From positions 19,477 to 83,476 of the forward strand of contig JAJYJJ010000006.1 in NCBI GenBank assembly GCA_021789595.1: a stretch of 64,000 nt of DNA, read 5' to 3'. The translations under genes and the position numbers were made by a program. This stretch comes from Nitrospirota bacterium (GTDB taxonomy: Bacteria > Nitrospirota > Thermodesulfovibrionia > UBA6902 > JAJYJJ01). Each line of letters starts with the position of its first letter. Position 1 is the stretch's first letter. Below, piece after piece: positions 19,065 to 27,274 of this stretch. The notes beneath the pieces are model-generated. The model ran no database searches, was not told the DNA's origin, and saw nothing but the letters and a program-made list of their open reading frames with translations.

Positions 19065-21548
19065 TTATTTTGCTGCCTCAATCCTCACAGCATCTGTAGA
19101 GTTCTGTCCATCTTTCGATGGATGGGTCAGTGCATTTACCTTTGCATGTGGAAAATGCACAGGGACAAAGAGCATACCCTCTGGCACCTCTGTAGATACC
19201 CTTGTCTTGATAAATACAGCGCCCCTTCGTGATGTAATCCTTGCAAATTCGCCGTCATGCAGGTTGTATCTTTCTGCGTCAGCATGATTAATCTGGATAA
19301 ATGCGTCTGAGAGAACATGGCTGAGGCTCTTGGACATTACAGACAATGCCCCTGAGTGCTGCATTATATTGCCTGTCACCATGATAAGGGGATATTCTTT
19401 ATCCGGCTCCTCGCCAGCCAGATATGGGGCAGGGACAAATGACCACTTCTCAGCAGCGTCCTTCATCTTTATTTGAACTATCTCCTCTTTCAATGCACCA
19501 AGGTCCCTTGCACCGAGGTCTACCCCCATTACCCTTGAAAGGTTTCTTATAATCTGCCAGTCAGGAATGCTGTCCCCTGTTACAGGGACAACCCTATTAA
19601 CAGGCTGCGGCAGCCCTCCTGCATTGATAAATGTGCCGTCCTTTTCTGCCCAGCCTGCTGCAGGCAATACAACATGGGCAAGTTTGGCTGTCTCTGTAAG
19701 GCGGATATCCTGTACAATGAGGAGGTCGAGATTGCGGAGGTTTTTCTCCAGGGTAACTGCATCAGGGAATACTGTAAGCGGGTCTTCTCCCATTATATAA
19801 AGGGCATTTACTGCCCCGGGCGTGTAGAGCATTTCAATGAGGTCATTGCCTTCACTGCCTCTTATTTGTTTCCCACCAGGTGCCATATCCGGTGCAATAC
19901 CCATCTGCCACAATCCATAGGTATTGCAATACTCCGCAGGTATCTGTAGCGATGAATGGCCGTCGCCTGTAAGCATCATCAGGTTTGAGGCAGCAAGGAC
20001 TGTGTTGAGTCCTTTTGTATTCTCCGCAGCCCCCATTGTTAAGACAACCATTCTGCTTTCTGCACGGAGAAACTCGGTAGCAGCGGCAAGCAACTCATCC
20101 TCACTGATGCCTGTTATCTCAGCTACCTTCTCAGGGGTGTATCCCCTCAGCATGGTTTCAAGGGCGGAGAAGTTTTCAGTTGCAGTAACCGTTTCTTTTT
20201 CATAGTGCAGACCCCTGGTAAGTGCGATATTCATTATCCCGTTTATAAGTGCTGTAGATGTGCCAGGTTTAATCCTTAACCATGTACTGCTGTGCCTTGT
20301 AAGCTTGGTCTCTCTCGGGTCTGCCACAATGAGTCTTGAACCCTCCTGTTTTGCCTCGAGAAACTTCAATCCCCATACAGGGTTTGTGGATGTAATATCA
20401 GACTCAATAACAAGTATTGCCTCTTTTCCAATTGGAGAGTCTATTCTTATCGGAAACCTCTTAAGCCCGAATGCCATTTCAACAGCCCTTAACGCCTTTG
20501 CATATCCGAGTCTTAAAGAGGAATCTATATTATTTGAGCCTATGGCGTTGCGCATAAACTTCTGGAGCATGTAGTTGTCTTCAATGGTGCACCTTGGTGA
20601 GCCAATAGCACCAACCGAAAAGGCACTATGACGGTCTATAACCTCTTTGAGCCGTGTAGATGCATAATAGAGTGCCTCTTCCCATGAGGTCTCCTTTAGT
20701 TGTCCATCTTTTCTTATAAGCGGGCTCTTGAGACGGTTTTCTGCATATATAAAGTCAAAGCCGAATCTGCCTTTACCGCAGAGGTCGCCTTGATTTACAC
20801 CCTTACCATCTACACCCCTTGCCCTGAGGATCCTACCTTCCCTTGTATCAAGCGTTACAGTACAGCCGACACCGCAGTAAGGACATATAGTATCATGCTC
20901 TTCAAGAAACCATGCCCTTGCCCTGTGTTTGTAAGGTTTACTTCCAAGGGCACCTACAGGGCATGCATCAATGCACTGGCCGCAGAATTCGCAGTCGAGC
21001 GTTTCCTCAAACGCAGGGCTTATCTTTGTCTTAAAACCCCTGCCTATGAAGTTGATAGCACCAACGCCCTGATGCTCCCAGCATACCCTTACACACCTTC
21101 CACAGAGTATGCACCTGTTTGGGTTTCTTTCTATGAGCGGGCTGCCTGTGGCCTCAGGCTCGTGTTTCCTCTCACCATAGAATCTGCTTGTTGCAGGGCC
21201 ATACTGATATGCAAAGTCCTGGAGCCTGCATTCCCCTGCCTTATCGCATATGGGACAGTCAAGGGGATGGTGTATCAACAGGAGTTCAAGCACTGTCTTC
21301 CTTGCCTTTCTCAGGTTTGGGGTGTCTGTATGAACAACCATGCCGTTTTCTGCCGGTGTAGAGCATGAGGCAAGCAGTTTTCTCTGGCCTTCTACCTCAA
21401 CAATACACAGCCTGCAGCCGCCATATGGTTTGAGCCGTCTGTCATAACAGAGGTGAGGTATATAGATGTCATTCTGTATGGCTGCCTTAAGAATGGTTGT
21501 ACCCTTTTCTCCCCTGATCTTTCTGTCATCTATTGTTAGCTCTATCAT
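19065..21548 (-). CDS. NuoG-type molybdopterin/iron-sulfur subunit (second copy)
   Basis: 827 residues. The N-terminus has a [2Fe-2S] ferredoxin (C34, C45, C48, C62), an HxxxCxxC-type cluster site (HHPLDCPICDKAGEC) and two [4Fe-4S] motifs (CILCGRCVRVC, CEFCGQCIDAC), then a molybdopterin-oxidoreductase body beginning ICPYCGVGC. At the place of the catalytic Sec/Cys of formate dehydrogenases it reads SSLRLGYAKA, so it is unlikely to oxidise formate and is more likely an electron relay as in NuoG. It overlaps nuoF2 by 4 nt. It is a paralogue of the NuoG at 33387-35975. Confidence 0.85.
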   Translation of the reverse strand: MIELTIDDRKIRGEKGTTILKAAIQNDIYIPHLCYDRRLKPYGGCRLCIVEVEGQRKLLASCSTPAENGMVVHTDTPNLRKARKTVLELLLIHHPLDCPICDKAGECRLQDFAYQYGPATSRFYGERKHEPEATGSPLIERNPNRCILCGRCVRVCWEHQGVGAINFIGRGFKTKISPAFEETLDCEFCGQCIDACPVGALGSKPYKHRARAWFLEEHDTICPYCGVGCTVTLDTREGRILRARGVDGKGVNQGDLCGKGRFGFDFIYAENRLKSPLIRKDGQLKETSWEEALYYASTRLKEVIDRHSAFSVGAIGSPRCTIEDNYMLQKFMRNAIGSNNIDSSLRLGYAKALRAVEMAFGLKRFPIRIDSPIGKEAILVIESDITSTNPVWGLKFLEAKQEGSRLIVADPRETKLTRHSSTWLRIKPGTSTALINGIMNIALTRGLHYEKETVTATENFSALETMLRGYTPEKVAEITGISEDELLAAATEFLRAESRMVVLTMGAAENTKGLNTVLAASNLMMLTGDGHSSLQIPAEYCNTYGLWQMGIAPDMAPGGKQIRGSEGNDLIEMLYTPGAVNALYIMGEDPLTVFPDAVTLEKNLRNLDLLIVQDIRLTETAKLAHVVLPAAGWAEKDGTFINAGGLPQPVNRVVPVTGDSIPDWQIIRNLSRVMGVDLGARDLGALKEEIVQIKMKDAAEKWSFVPAPYLAGEEPDKEYPLIMVTGNIMQHSGALSVMSKSLSHVLSDAFIQINHADAERYNLHDGEFARITSRRGAVFIKTRVSTEVPEGMLFVPVHFPHAKVNALTHPSKDGQNSTDAVRIEAAK

Positions 21549-23455
21549 GCCTTGACCTCACTTTCATTTAAGGGAATCTCAGATTTTCCCTGGGACTTTT
21601 TGTCCTTGAACATGTCAGCAGGCCCTACCTTTACAGCGCCAAACTTGCATGCCTCATAGCATGTCCTGCACTTTATGCATAGTTCCTGGTTGATGGTATG
21701 GGGTTTTTTCTTCTCCCCTGTAATCGCCTTCTGAGGGCATGCCCTCAGACATGCCATGCAGCCTTTGCATGCCTCCTCATCTATATAGAATGTTGACAAT
21801 ACCCTGCATACACCTGCATGACACCATTTCTCTTTTATGTGAGCCTCGTATTCGTTTCTGAAATACCGTATAGTTGTCAATACAGGGTTTGGCGCTGTCT
21901 GGCCAAGACCGCAGAGTGCAGTCACTATTATATCCCTTGATAGGTCTTCAAGAAGCTCTATATCCCCATCTTTACCCCTGCCTTCAGTGATATCTATGAG
22001 TTTGTCCAGCATGACCTTTGTGCCTATCCTGCATGGAGGGCATTTGCCGCAGGACTCATCGGTTGTGAATTCAAGAAAGAACCTGGCCACATTAACCATG
22101 CAGTTAGAATCATCCATTACTACCATCCCTCCTGAACCCACGATTGCGCCTGTCTGGACAATATCCTCGTAGGTAACAGGGGTATCAAGCAGATGCTCAG
22201 GGATGCATCCGCCAGAAGGACCTCCAAGTTGGACTGCCTTAAACCTCCTGCCTTTTTTGATGCCGCCGCCAATGTCATAGATTATTGTCTTTAACGGTAT
22301 ACCCATCGGCACCTCGATCAGTCCAATGTTCTTTATAGCACCTGTCAGTGCAAAGACCTTTGTGCCTGTTGACTTTTCTGTGCCAAGGCTCTTAAACCAG
22401 TCAGCACCATTCAGGATTATCGGGGGTATATTTGCGTATGTCTCCACATTGTTAAGCACCGTGGGTTTTCCCCAGAGCCCCTTATTAACAGGGAAGGGCG
22501 GTCTTGGTATAGGCATGCCCCTTTTGCCTTCAAGCGACCGCATCAGGGCTGTCTCTTCACCGCAGACAAATGCACCTGCACCCTGATAGATCTCGATGTC
22601 AAGATTAAAACCTGTACCGAGGATATTGTCGCCTAACAGGCCGTATTCCTTTGCCTGGTCTATGGCCATCTGGAGTCTCTTTACAGCCAGGGGATATTCT
22701 GCCCTTACATATATGTAGCCCTTAGTTGCTCCAATGGCCTTTGCACCTATTATCATACCTTCAAGCACAACATGGGGGTCTGCCTCCATAACAGACCTGT
22801 CCATGAATGCACCTGGGTCTCCCTCGTCTCCATTACAGAGGATATACTTCTGGTCTGCCTTGGACATGGAACATAATTCCCACTTGAGCCCTGTTGGAAA
22901 GCCTGCACCTCCCCTGCCTCTAAGACCTGATGCCTTTACCTCTTTTATAATGTCATCGGGGGACATCTCTGTAAGTGCCTTTGCCGCTGCCTGATAGCCG
23001 TCCCTTGCAATATATTCTTCTACCTTTTCTGCATCTATAAGACCCTTGTTCCTTAATGCCCTCAGAAACTGTAGATTAAAGAAGGGAATATCTGATGGGG
23101 ATGCATATTCTTCCACCACCCTTCCTTCCATAAGGTGTTCCTTGAATATCCTCCTTGTCTTATCCCCGTTAAGATAGCAGTATATTACTGGCGACTTGTT
23201 AATAATCTCCACGGTTGCCATCGGTTCTCTGCTACAAAGCCCTGCGCATCCGGATGTAGTCACGATTATATCCCTCACACCGCTCTTTGTAACCTCATCA
23301 AGCAACGCATCCATTACCTTTCTTGCGCCTGCAGCAAGACCGCATGTGCCCATATGAACCGTAACCTTTGCCCTATAGGCCCCTTCCCTTAAGGCAAGGG
23401 CTGACTTATATTCTTCCTTTATCTTTTTAAGGTCTGCTATTGTCAATTCTGGCAT
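21545..23455 (-). CDS. NuoF-type NADH/FMN-binding subunit with C-terminal ferredoxin (second copy)
   Basis: 636 residues, in the HoxF/HndC-like long form. The N-terminal thioredoxin-like domain carries a CGLAAGA and CAGLC pair, the central part the FMN/NADH domain (GLRGRGGAGFPTGLKW, CNGDEGDPGAF, GAGAFVCGEETALM), then the cluster site ESCGKCPPCRIGT, and two [4Fe-4S] motifs at the C-terminus (CKGCMACLRACPQ, CIKCRTCYEACKFG). It would oxidise NADH or reduce NAD+. It lies between the receiver-NuoE fusion and the NuoG homologue in one operon. The extra C-terminal ferredoxin is absent from the complex I copy at 32118-33380. Confidence 0.88.
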   Translation of the reverse strand: MPELTIADLKKIKEEYKSALALREGAYRAKVTVHMGTCGLAAGARKVMDALLDEVTKSGVRDIIVTTSGCAGLCSREPMATVEIINKSPVIYCYLNGDKTRRIFKEHLMEGRVVEEYASPSDIPFFNLQFLRALRNKGLIDAEKVEEYIARDGYQAAAKALTEMSPDDIIKEVKASGLRGRGGAGFPTGLKWELCSMSKADQKYILCNGDEGDPGAFMDRSVMEADPHVVLEGMIIGAKAIGATKGYIYVRAEYPLAVKRLQMAIDQAKEYGLLGDNILGTGFNLDIEIYQGAGAFVCGEETALMRSLEGKRGMPIPRPPFPVNKGLWGKPTVLNNVETYANIPPIILNGADWFKSLGTEKSTGTKVFALTGAIKNIGLIEVPMGIPLKTIIYDIGGGIKKGRRFKAVQLGGPSGGCIPEHLLDTPVTYEDIVQTGAIVGSGGMVVMDDSNCMVNVARFFLEFTTDESCGKCPPCRIGTKVMLDKLIDITEGRGKDGDIELLEDLSRDIIVTALCGLGQTAPNPVLTTIRYFRNEYEAHIKEKWCHAGVCRVLSTFYIDEEACKGCMACLRACPQKAITGEKKKPHTINQELCIKCRTCYEACKFGAVKVGPADMFKDKKSQGKSEIPLNESEVKA

Positions 23456-23465
23456 CTAAACCTCC

Positions 23466-24329
23466 TTATTTGTATTGCTCAAGGATTTCTGTTGCCTTCA
23501 CAGGGTCTACTGCCCCATATGTATCATGGTCTACCACTACCACGGGTGCAAGGCCGCATGCACCGAGGCATCTAACAGTTTCGAGGGAGAATCTTTTATC
23601 AGGTGTTATCTCGCCCTGCTGTATCTTTAGAAAGTCTTTTAGTTTCTCCAGTATCTCTGCAGACCTCTTTACATAACATGCTGTCCCGAGACATACCCTG
23701 AGGTTATGTTTCCCCTTTGGTTTCATGGTAAAGAACGAGTAGAATGAGACAACTGCATGGACCTCACTTACGGGGATATTCAATCCCTTTGCAATCAATC
23801 TCTGGACTGACGGTGGTAAATAGCCTATAAGCTCCTGTGCCTGTTGCAAAACAGGGATAAGACTGCCAGGTTTATATTTGTTTTTCTCGATAATGCTTAG
23901 GAGTTCCATGGATTTTTTTTCAATCTCCTCCTCTTCTGTCGTCTCCTTTACATGGGCCATTGCCTTGACAACAGACATGGCCTTTGATGCGACATCTATC
24001 AAGATCTCAGGGGAAAATGGTTTTGGAAGGTAATCAATAATCCCGAGTTCAAGGGCATCCTTTATGCTTTCCTGCGAGGGATAACCTGTAATAACTATAA
24101 TCCCTACAGATGGATTGATATTCCTGAGCCAGCGGATGAGTTCAATGCCGTCCACCTCTGGCATCTTCAGGTCTGTTATAATGATGTCAAAGGCGTTGTT
24201 TTTAAGAAGCCCCATTGCCTCTTGTGCGCCTGATGAGCCCTTTACCATATACCCTTCGGGCTGAAGTATCCTTTCGCAGCTTTTTATCACTACAGGCTCG
24301 TCATCGACAATTAGAATATTGCCTGCCAT
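23466..24329 (-). CDS. Receiver domain fused to NuoE-type [2Fe-2S] subunit
   Basis: 287 residues. Residues 1-120 are a CheY-like receiver (D9/D10, phospho-acceptor D53 in IITDLKMP, K103 in LPKPF). A charged linker (EEEEIEKK) leads to a complete NuoE domain with the [2Fe-2S] cysteines C213, C218, C254 and C258 in CxxxxC...CxxxC spacing. The start at 24329 follows AGGAGG by 6 nt; a longer frame upstream has no support. NuoE partners NuoF in NADH oxidation, so the fusion puts a phosphorylatable switch on an NADH dehydrogenase module. It is not an artefact of a frameshift: the two domains are in one open frame. Confidence 0.88.
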   Translation of the reverse strand: MAGNILIVDDEPVVIKSCERILQPEGYMVKGSSGAQEAMGLLKNNAFDIIITDLKMPEVDGIELIRWLRNINPSVGIIVITGYPSQESIKDALELGIIDYLPKPFSPEILIDVASKAMSVVKAMAHVKETTEEEEIEKKSMELLSIIEKNKYKPGSLIPVLQQAQELIGYLPPSVQRLIAKGLNIPVSEVHAVVSFYSFFTMKPKGKHNLRVCLGTACYVKRSAEILEKLKDFLKIQQGEITPDKRFSLETVRCLGACGLAPVVVVDHDTYGAVDPVKATEILEQYK

Positions 24330-24348
24330 AGATATCCTCCTTGATGGA

Positions 24349-25116
24349 TTATATTTCCAGGGGTAAGACCCTTGCCAGCCATATAAGCCAGCCCTCAGAG
24401 AGATGCTCCTTAAACAGGGAGCATATAACATCATTTGCCCTTACATTCGTTTCCTTTATCTCTGCAGTCATCGGGGAAGGAAGCTCGATTATCTTACCTG
24501 TGCCTGAAAGAAGCCTTGCAAATGGTTCACCTGCATTTACCATGGACAGATCTTTTACAAAGTCCACATAGAGCAGCTCTCCTGACAGCATCTCATACCT
24601 GATGTCACATCCAATCTCCCAGAGTCCACTGTCCTTCATAGGTCTTGCCCATACCCCTTCTTTATAGAATATGACAGGGTTTTCTCTATCCCTTAACGGC
24701 ACAATATAATCCCTGAACTCTGCGATGTATGCCTGCCTCAATATCCAGCCCCTTTTGTCAAAGACCTTCTTGGCAACATTGATCATGAAATCAGGGGTAA
24801 AGGGCTTCTCTATATACTCAAAGGCCCCAAGCCTTATGGATTCCTTGGCATCTTCAAGCGTGGGATAGCCTGTGATAACAACTACATCAGTGCTGGGTTG
24901 GATAACCCTTGCCTCTTTGAGGACCGTTATCCCATTGATATCAGGCAGTCTTATGTCTGTAATCAACAGGTCAAACTCATCCTTTGAAAGTTTATTCAGG
25001 GCATCTTCTCCCCTGCCAGCAGGGATTATTGTATAGCCCTCGGCCCCTAGTATCCTTTTGCAACTGAGGGTTACTACAGGGTCATCGTCCAGTACGAGTA
25101 TTTTTCCTTTTTCCAT
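24349..25116 (-). CDS. Receiver domain fused to GcvH/lipoyl-like domain
   Basis: 255 residues. Residues 1-120 form a receiver (D10-D12, phospho-acceptor D54 in LLITDIRLP, K104 in IEKPF). Residues about 150-250 resemble the glycine-cleavage H-protein fold: LWEIGCDIRYEMLSGELLYVD, NAGEPFARLLSGTGK, LPSPMTAEIKETN and EGWLIWLARV follow the order of GcvH. K208 (GTGK) lies about where GcvH carries its lipoyl lysine, allowing a one-residue gap, so lipoylation is possible but unproven. AGGAGGG is 4-5 nt before the ATG. First gene after the sigma-54 promoter, followed 19 nt later by the receiver-NuoE fusion. Confidence 0.78.
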   Translation of the reverse strand: MEKGKILVLDDDPVVTLSCKRILGAEGYTIIPAGRGEDALNKLSKDEFDLLITDIRLPDINGITVLKEARVIQPSTDVVVITGYPTLEDAKESIRLGAFEYIEKPFTPDFMINVAKKVFDKRGWILRQAYIAEFRDYIVPLRDRENPVIFYKEGVWARPMKDSGLWEIGCDIRYEMLSGELLYVDFVKDLSMVNAGEPFARLLSGTGKIIELPSPMTAEIKETNVRANDVICSLFKEHLSEGWLIWLARVLPLEI

Positions 25117-25142
25117 GTTGCCCTCCTTTCTGCCGAAAGGAT

Positions 25143-25158
25143 AGCATTCCTTATGCCA
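25143..25158 (-). promoter_or_regulatory. Sigma-54 (RpoN) promoter of the receiver-GcvH/receiver-NuoE/NuoFG operon
   Basis: TGGCATAAGGAATGCT reads GG-N10-GC with the exact -24/-12 spacing of sigma-54 promoters. Expected start near 25132, just upstream of the ribosome-binding site at 25127-25121. An NtrC-type activator is encoded directly upstream at 25698-27110. Confidence 0.72.
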
Positions 25159-25220
25159 AAACAGAAAATGGCCATAAACAGGCGTAAAACAACAAACTGA
25201 TTAAACAGACGGTGTGTTTA

Positions 25221-25239
25221 TGTATAGATCTTTTATACA
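25221..25239. promoter_or_regulatory. Candidate enhancer-binding site 1 (TGTAT-N9-ATACA)
   Basis: TGTATAGATCTTTTATACA, a 19-bp inverted repeat centred about 98 bp upstream of the predicted sigma-54 start. It has the same arms and spacing as site 2, which suggests a dimeric activator such as the adjacent NtrC-like protein. Confidence 0.6.
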
Positions 25240-25278
25240 GCGCTTTTTTATAAAGGCAGTATTATGGAGCAAAACAGG

Positions 25279-25297
25279 TGTATTTTATTTTTATACA
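25279..25297. promoter_or_regulatory. Candidate enhancer-binding site 2 (TGTAT-N9-ATACA)
   Basis: TGTATTTTATTTTTATACA, 19 bp, with arms extendable to GTGTAT/ATACAC. Centre about 156 bp upstream of the predicted start and 58 bp from the centre of site 1. Lies just after the stop of the lone receiver gene. Confidence 0.58.
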
Positions 25298-25304
25298 CAG
25301 CATG

Positions 25305-25676
25305 TTATTTTTTATCCTCTAATGACCTTTTTACTGCACTGAGTATATCTTCAGGATTGAAAGGCTTTTCAATATACTCATATGCGCCAAGTTTTATGGC
25401 CTGGACAGCAGTGCTGATGGTGCCGTATCCTGTGATAATAATCACAGGGATGTGCGGCCATTTCTCCTTAATCTTTTTCAGGACCTCAAGCCCATCCATG
25501 TCAGGCATCTTTAGATCAGTAAGGACAAGGTCAAACCTCTCAGCATCAAGCCGTCTTAATGCCTCATCCCCCCTTGAGGTTAATTCAACATCATAGCCTT
25601 CAGGCCCAAGCACCCTATCACAACTGACCCTCACAATCGCCTCGTCATCGATAACAAGTATCCTCTGCTTATCCAT
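25305..25676 (-). CDS. Single-domain response regulator
   Basis: 123 residues, receiver only (D10/D11, phospho-acceptor D54 in LVLTDLKMP, K104 in IEKPF); no output domain. It may act as a phosphate sink or relay between the kinase at 27275-28861 and the receiver fusions downstream. ATG at 25676 is preferred over GTG at 25691 because GGGGGG lies 4 nt before it. It starts 21 nt after the NtrC-like gene and is separated from the sigma-54 promoter region by its own stop codon. Confidence 0.88.
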   Translation of the reverse strand: MDKQRILVIDDEAIVRVSCDRVLGPEGYDVELTSRGDEALRRLDAERFDLVLTDLKMPDMDGLEVLKKIKEKWPHIPVIIITGYGTISTAVQAIKLGAYEYIEKPFNPEDILSAVKRSLEDKK

Positions 25677-25697
25677 CGCTCCCCCCTTCACCGGCTT

Positions 25698-27110
25698 CTA
25701 TGAGCAATCCTGGGTGATCCGGTATTTTTTTACAAGCGCCTGGAAATTTGTCCTCTGCATACCCACATCCCTTGCAGCATGTGTTATGTTCCAGTTATTT
25801 CTCCTCAATGCCTCTATGATAAATGCCCGTTCAATCTCCTCTATGGATCTGTGCCTTAGATTCTTTTTCACCTGCCTTAGCTCTTCGCTGTTTTGTGGTA
25901 TTGTTGCTAAGCTTTTTGGAGGCTGAATAAAACTGAGGTGTTCTATCTCAATGGTTTTACCTGTGCATAGGAGTATTGCCCTCTGTATAGAACTTTCTAA
26001 CTCTCTCACATTGCCAGGCCAGTCATGAGAAAGCAGGAGCCGCATTGCTTCAGCAGAGATGCGGCTTACAGACGGCTTATCCAACTCGTTTGAGTATTTC
26101 TTCAAAAAGTGGTTTGCAAGGATTGGGATATCCTCTTTTCTATCCCTCAACAGAGGTATGTGGATGGGGAATATGTTGAGCCTGTAAAAGAGGTCTTCCC
26201 TGAATAAGCCCTTCTCTGTCATTGCCTTGAGGTCTTTGTTTGTTGCAGCAATAAATCTAATATCTACCTTAATACTCTTTTTAGAGCCTATCGGCCTAAA
26301 TTCCTTCTCCTGAAGCACCCTCAAAAGCTTTGCCTGCGTGGACGGCCCTATGTTGCCGACCTCATCTAAAAAGAGCGTTCCAGCGGTTGCTTCCTCTATA
26401 AGTCCTTTTTTGTCAGCGACTGCTCCTGTGAATGAGCCCTTTGTATAACCGAACAGTTCTGATTCTATCAGGTTGTCGGGTATGGTCCCGCAGTCAACCA
26501 CAACAAAAGGCTGGTCCTTTCGCGGACTATTGTAGTGGATTGCCCTTGCGACAAGTTCCTTGCCTGTTCCGGTCTCGCCTGTGATGAGGACAGTGCTCCC
26601 TGTGGGTGCAACATATGCTATCAACTGAAAGACCATCTCCATGGCCTTTGAAGAGCCGACGATATTGCGGATGTATCGCGTGCTTAATTCCCTCTTCAGT
26701 TGAAGGTTTTCAAAGAGGAGCTGTCTTCTTTCAATAGCCCTTCTAACCACTGCACTAAGCGTCTCAGGGGTAAAGGGTTTTTCTATGTAGTCATAGGCGC
26801 CCAATTTCATCGCAGAGACCGCTGTATCTACGGTTCCGTATCCTGTTATGATGATTACTTCTGTGTCTGGATAGTCCTCCTTGACCCTCTTTAATATCTC
26901 AATGCCGCCGATGCCGGGCATCTTCAGGTCGGTAAGGACGAGGTCAAACGGCTTCTGCCCTAAGATCTTGAATGCCTCCTCAGGTCCTGCTAACAGTTGT
27001 ACCTCATATCCTTCAGGTTCAAGTATCCTCTTACAGCTTATCCTCACGACCTCCTCGTCATCTATTACAAGGACCCTTTGCCTTTCTGCATCTGTTTTAT
27101 TTGTCTTCAC
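25698..27110 (-). CDS. NtrC-family sigma-54-dependent response regulator
   Basis: 470 residues: receiver (phospho-acceptor D61 in LVLTDLKMP), AAA+ domain (Walker A GETGTGKE, the sigma-54 contact loop ESELFGYTKGSFTGA with Ser in place of the usual Ala, Walker B GTLFLDEVGNI, then RLNIFPIHIPLLRDRKEDI) and a Fis-type helix-turn-helix at the C-terminus (NWNITHAARDVGMQRTNFQ). It is expected to activate the sigma-54 promoter at 25143-25158 by binding the paired inverted repeats. The start is GTG at 27110; no strong ribosome site is visible. Confidence 0.93.
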   Translation of the reverse strand: MKTNKTDAERQRVLVIDDEEVVRISCKRILEPEGYEVQLLAGPEEAFKILGQKPFDLVLTDLKMPGIGGIEILKRVKEDYPDTEVIIITGYGTVDTAVSAMKLGAYDYIEKPFTPETLSAVVRRAIERRQLLFENLQLKRELSTRYIRNIVGSSKAMEMVFQLIAYVAPTGSTVLITGETGTGKELVARAIHYNSPRKDQPFVVVDCGTIPDNLIESELFGYTKGSFTGAVADKKGLIEEATAGTLFLDEVGNIGPSTQAKLLRVLQEKEFRPIGSKKSIKVDIRFIAATNKDLKAMTEKGLFREDLFYRLNIFPIHIPLLRDRKEDIPILANHFLKKYSNELDKPSVSRISAEAMRLLLSHDWPGNVRELESSIQRAILLCTGKTIEIEHLSFIQPPKSLATIPQNSEELRQVKKNLRHRSIEEIERAFIIEALRRNNWNITHAARDVGMQRTNFQALVKKYRITQDCS

Positions 27111-27127
27111 CTGAAAATCTTCCCCAG

Positions 27128-27197
27128 CCCCTCTTTTCCAAAGAGGGGGAATCCCTCATTTATTCCCCCCTTTACCAAAGGGGGGCGAGGGGGGATT
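27128..27197. repeat. Double GC-rich hairpin repeat
   Basis: CCCCTCTTT/AAAGAGGGG (27128-27136 with 27140-27148) and CCCCCCTTT/AAAGGGGGG (27165-27173 with 27177-27185), then GAGGGGGGATTTTTT. This resembles dispersed intergenic repeats seen in many environmental bacteria. It lies between the sensor kinase and the NtrC-like gene and could attenuate transcription between them. Confidence 0.55.
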
Positions 27198-27274
27198 TTT
27201 TCATGCTCCTTTGTGCTGACTTGCCGGCATGTATGTTTCATTCCGTTTAATGAATAGTCATCCCTTAGCATCAA

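Noticed and set aside
24330..24434. Upstream extension of the receiver-NuoE protein
   Set aside because: It has no similarity to receivers and overlaps the preceding gene; AGGAGG lies before 24329.
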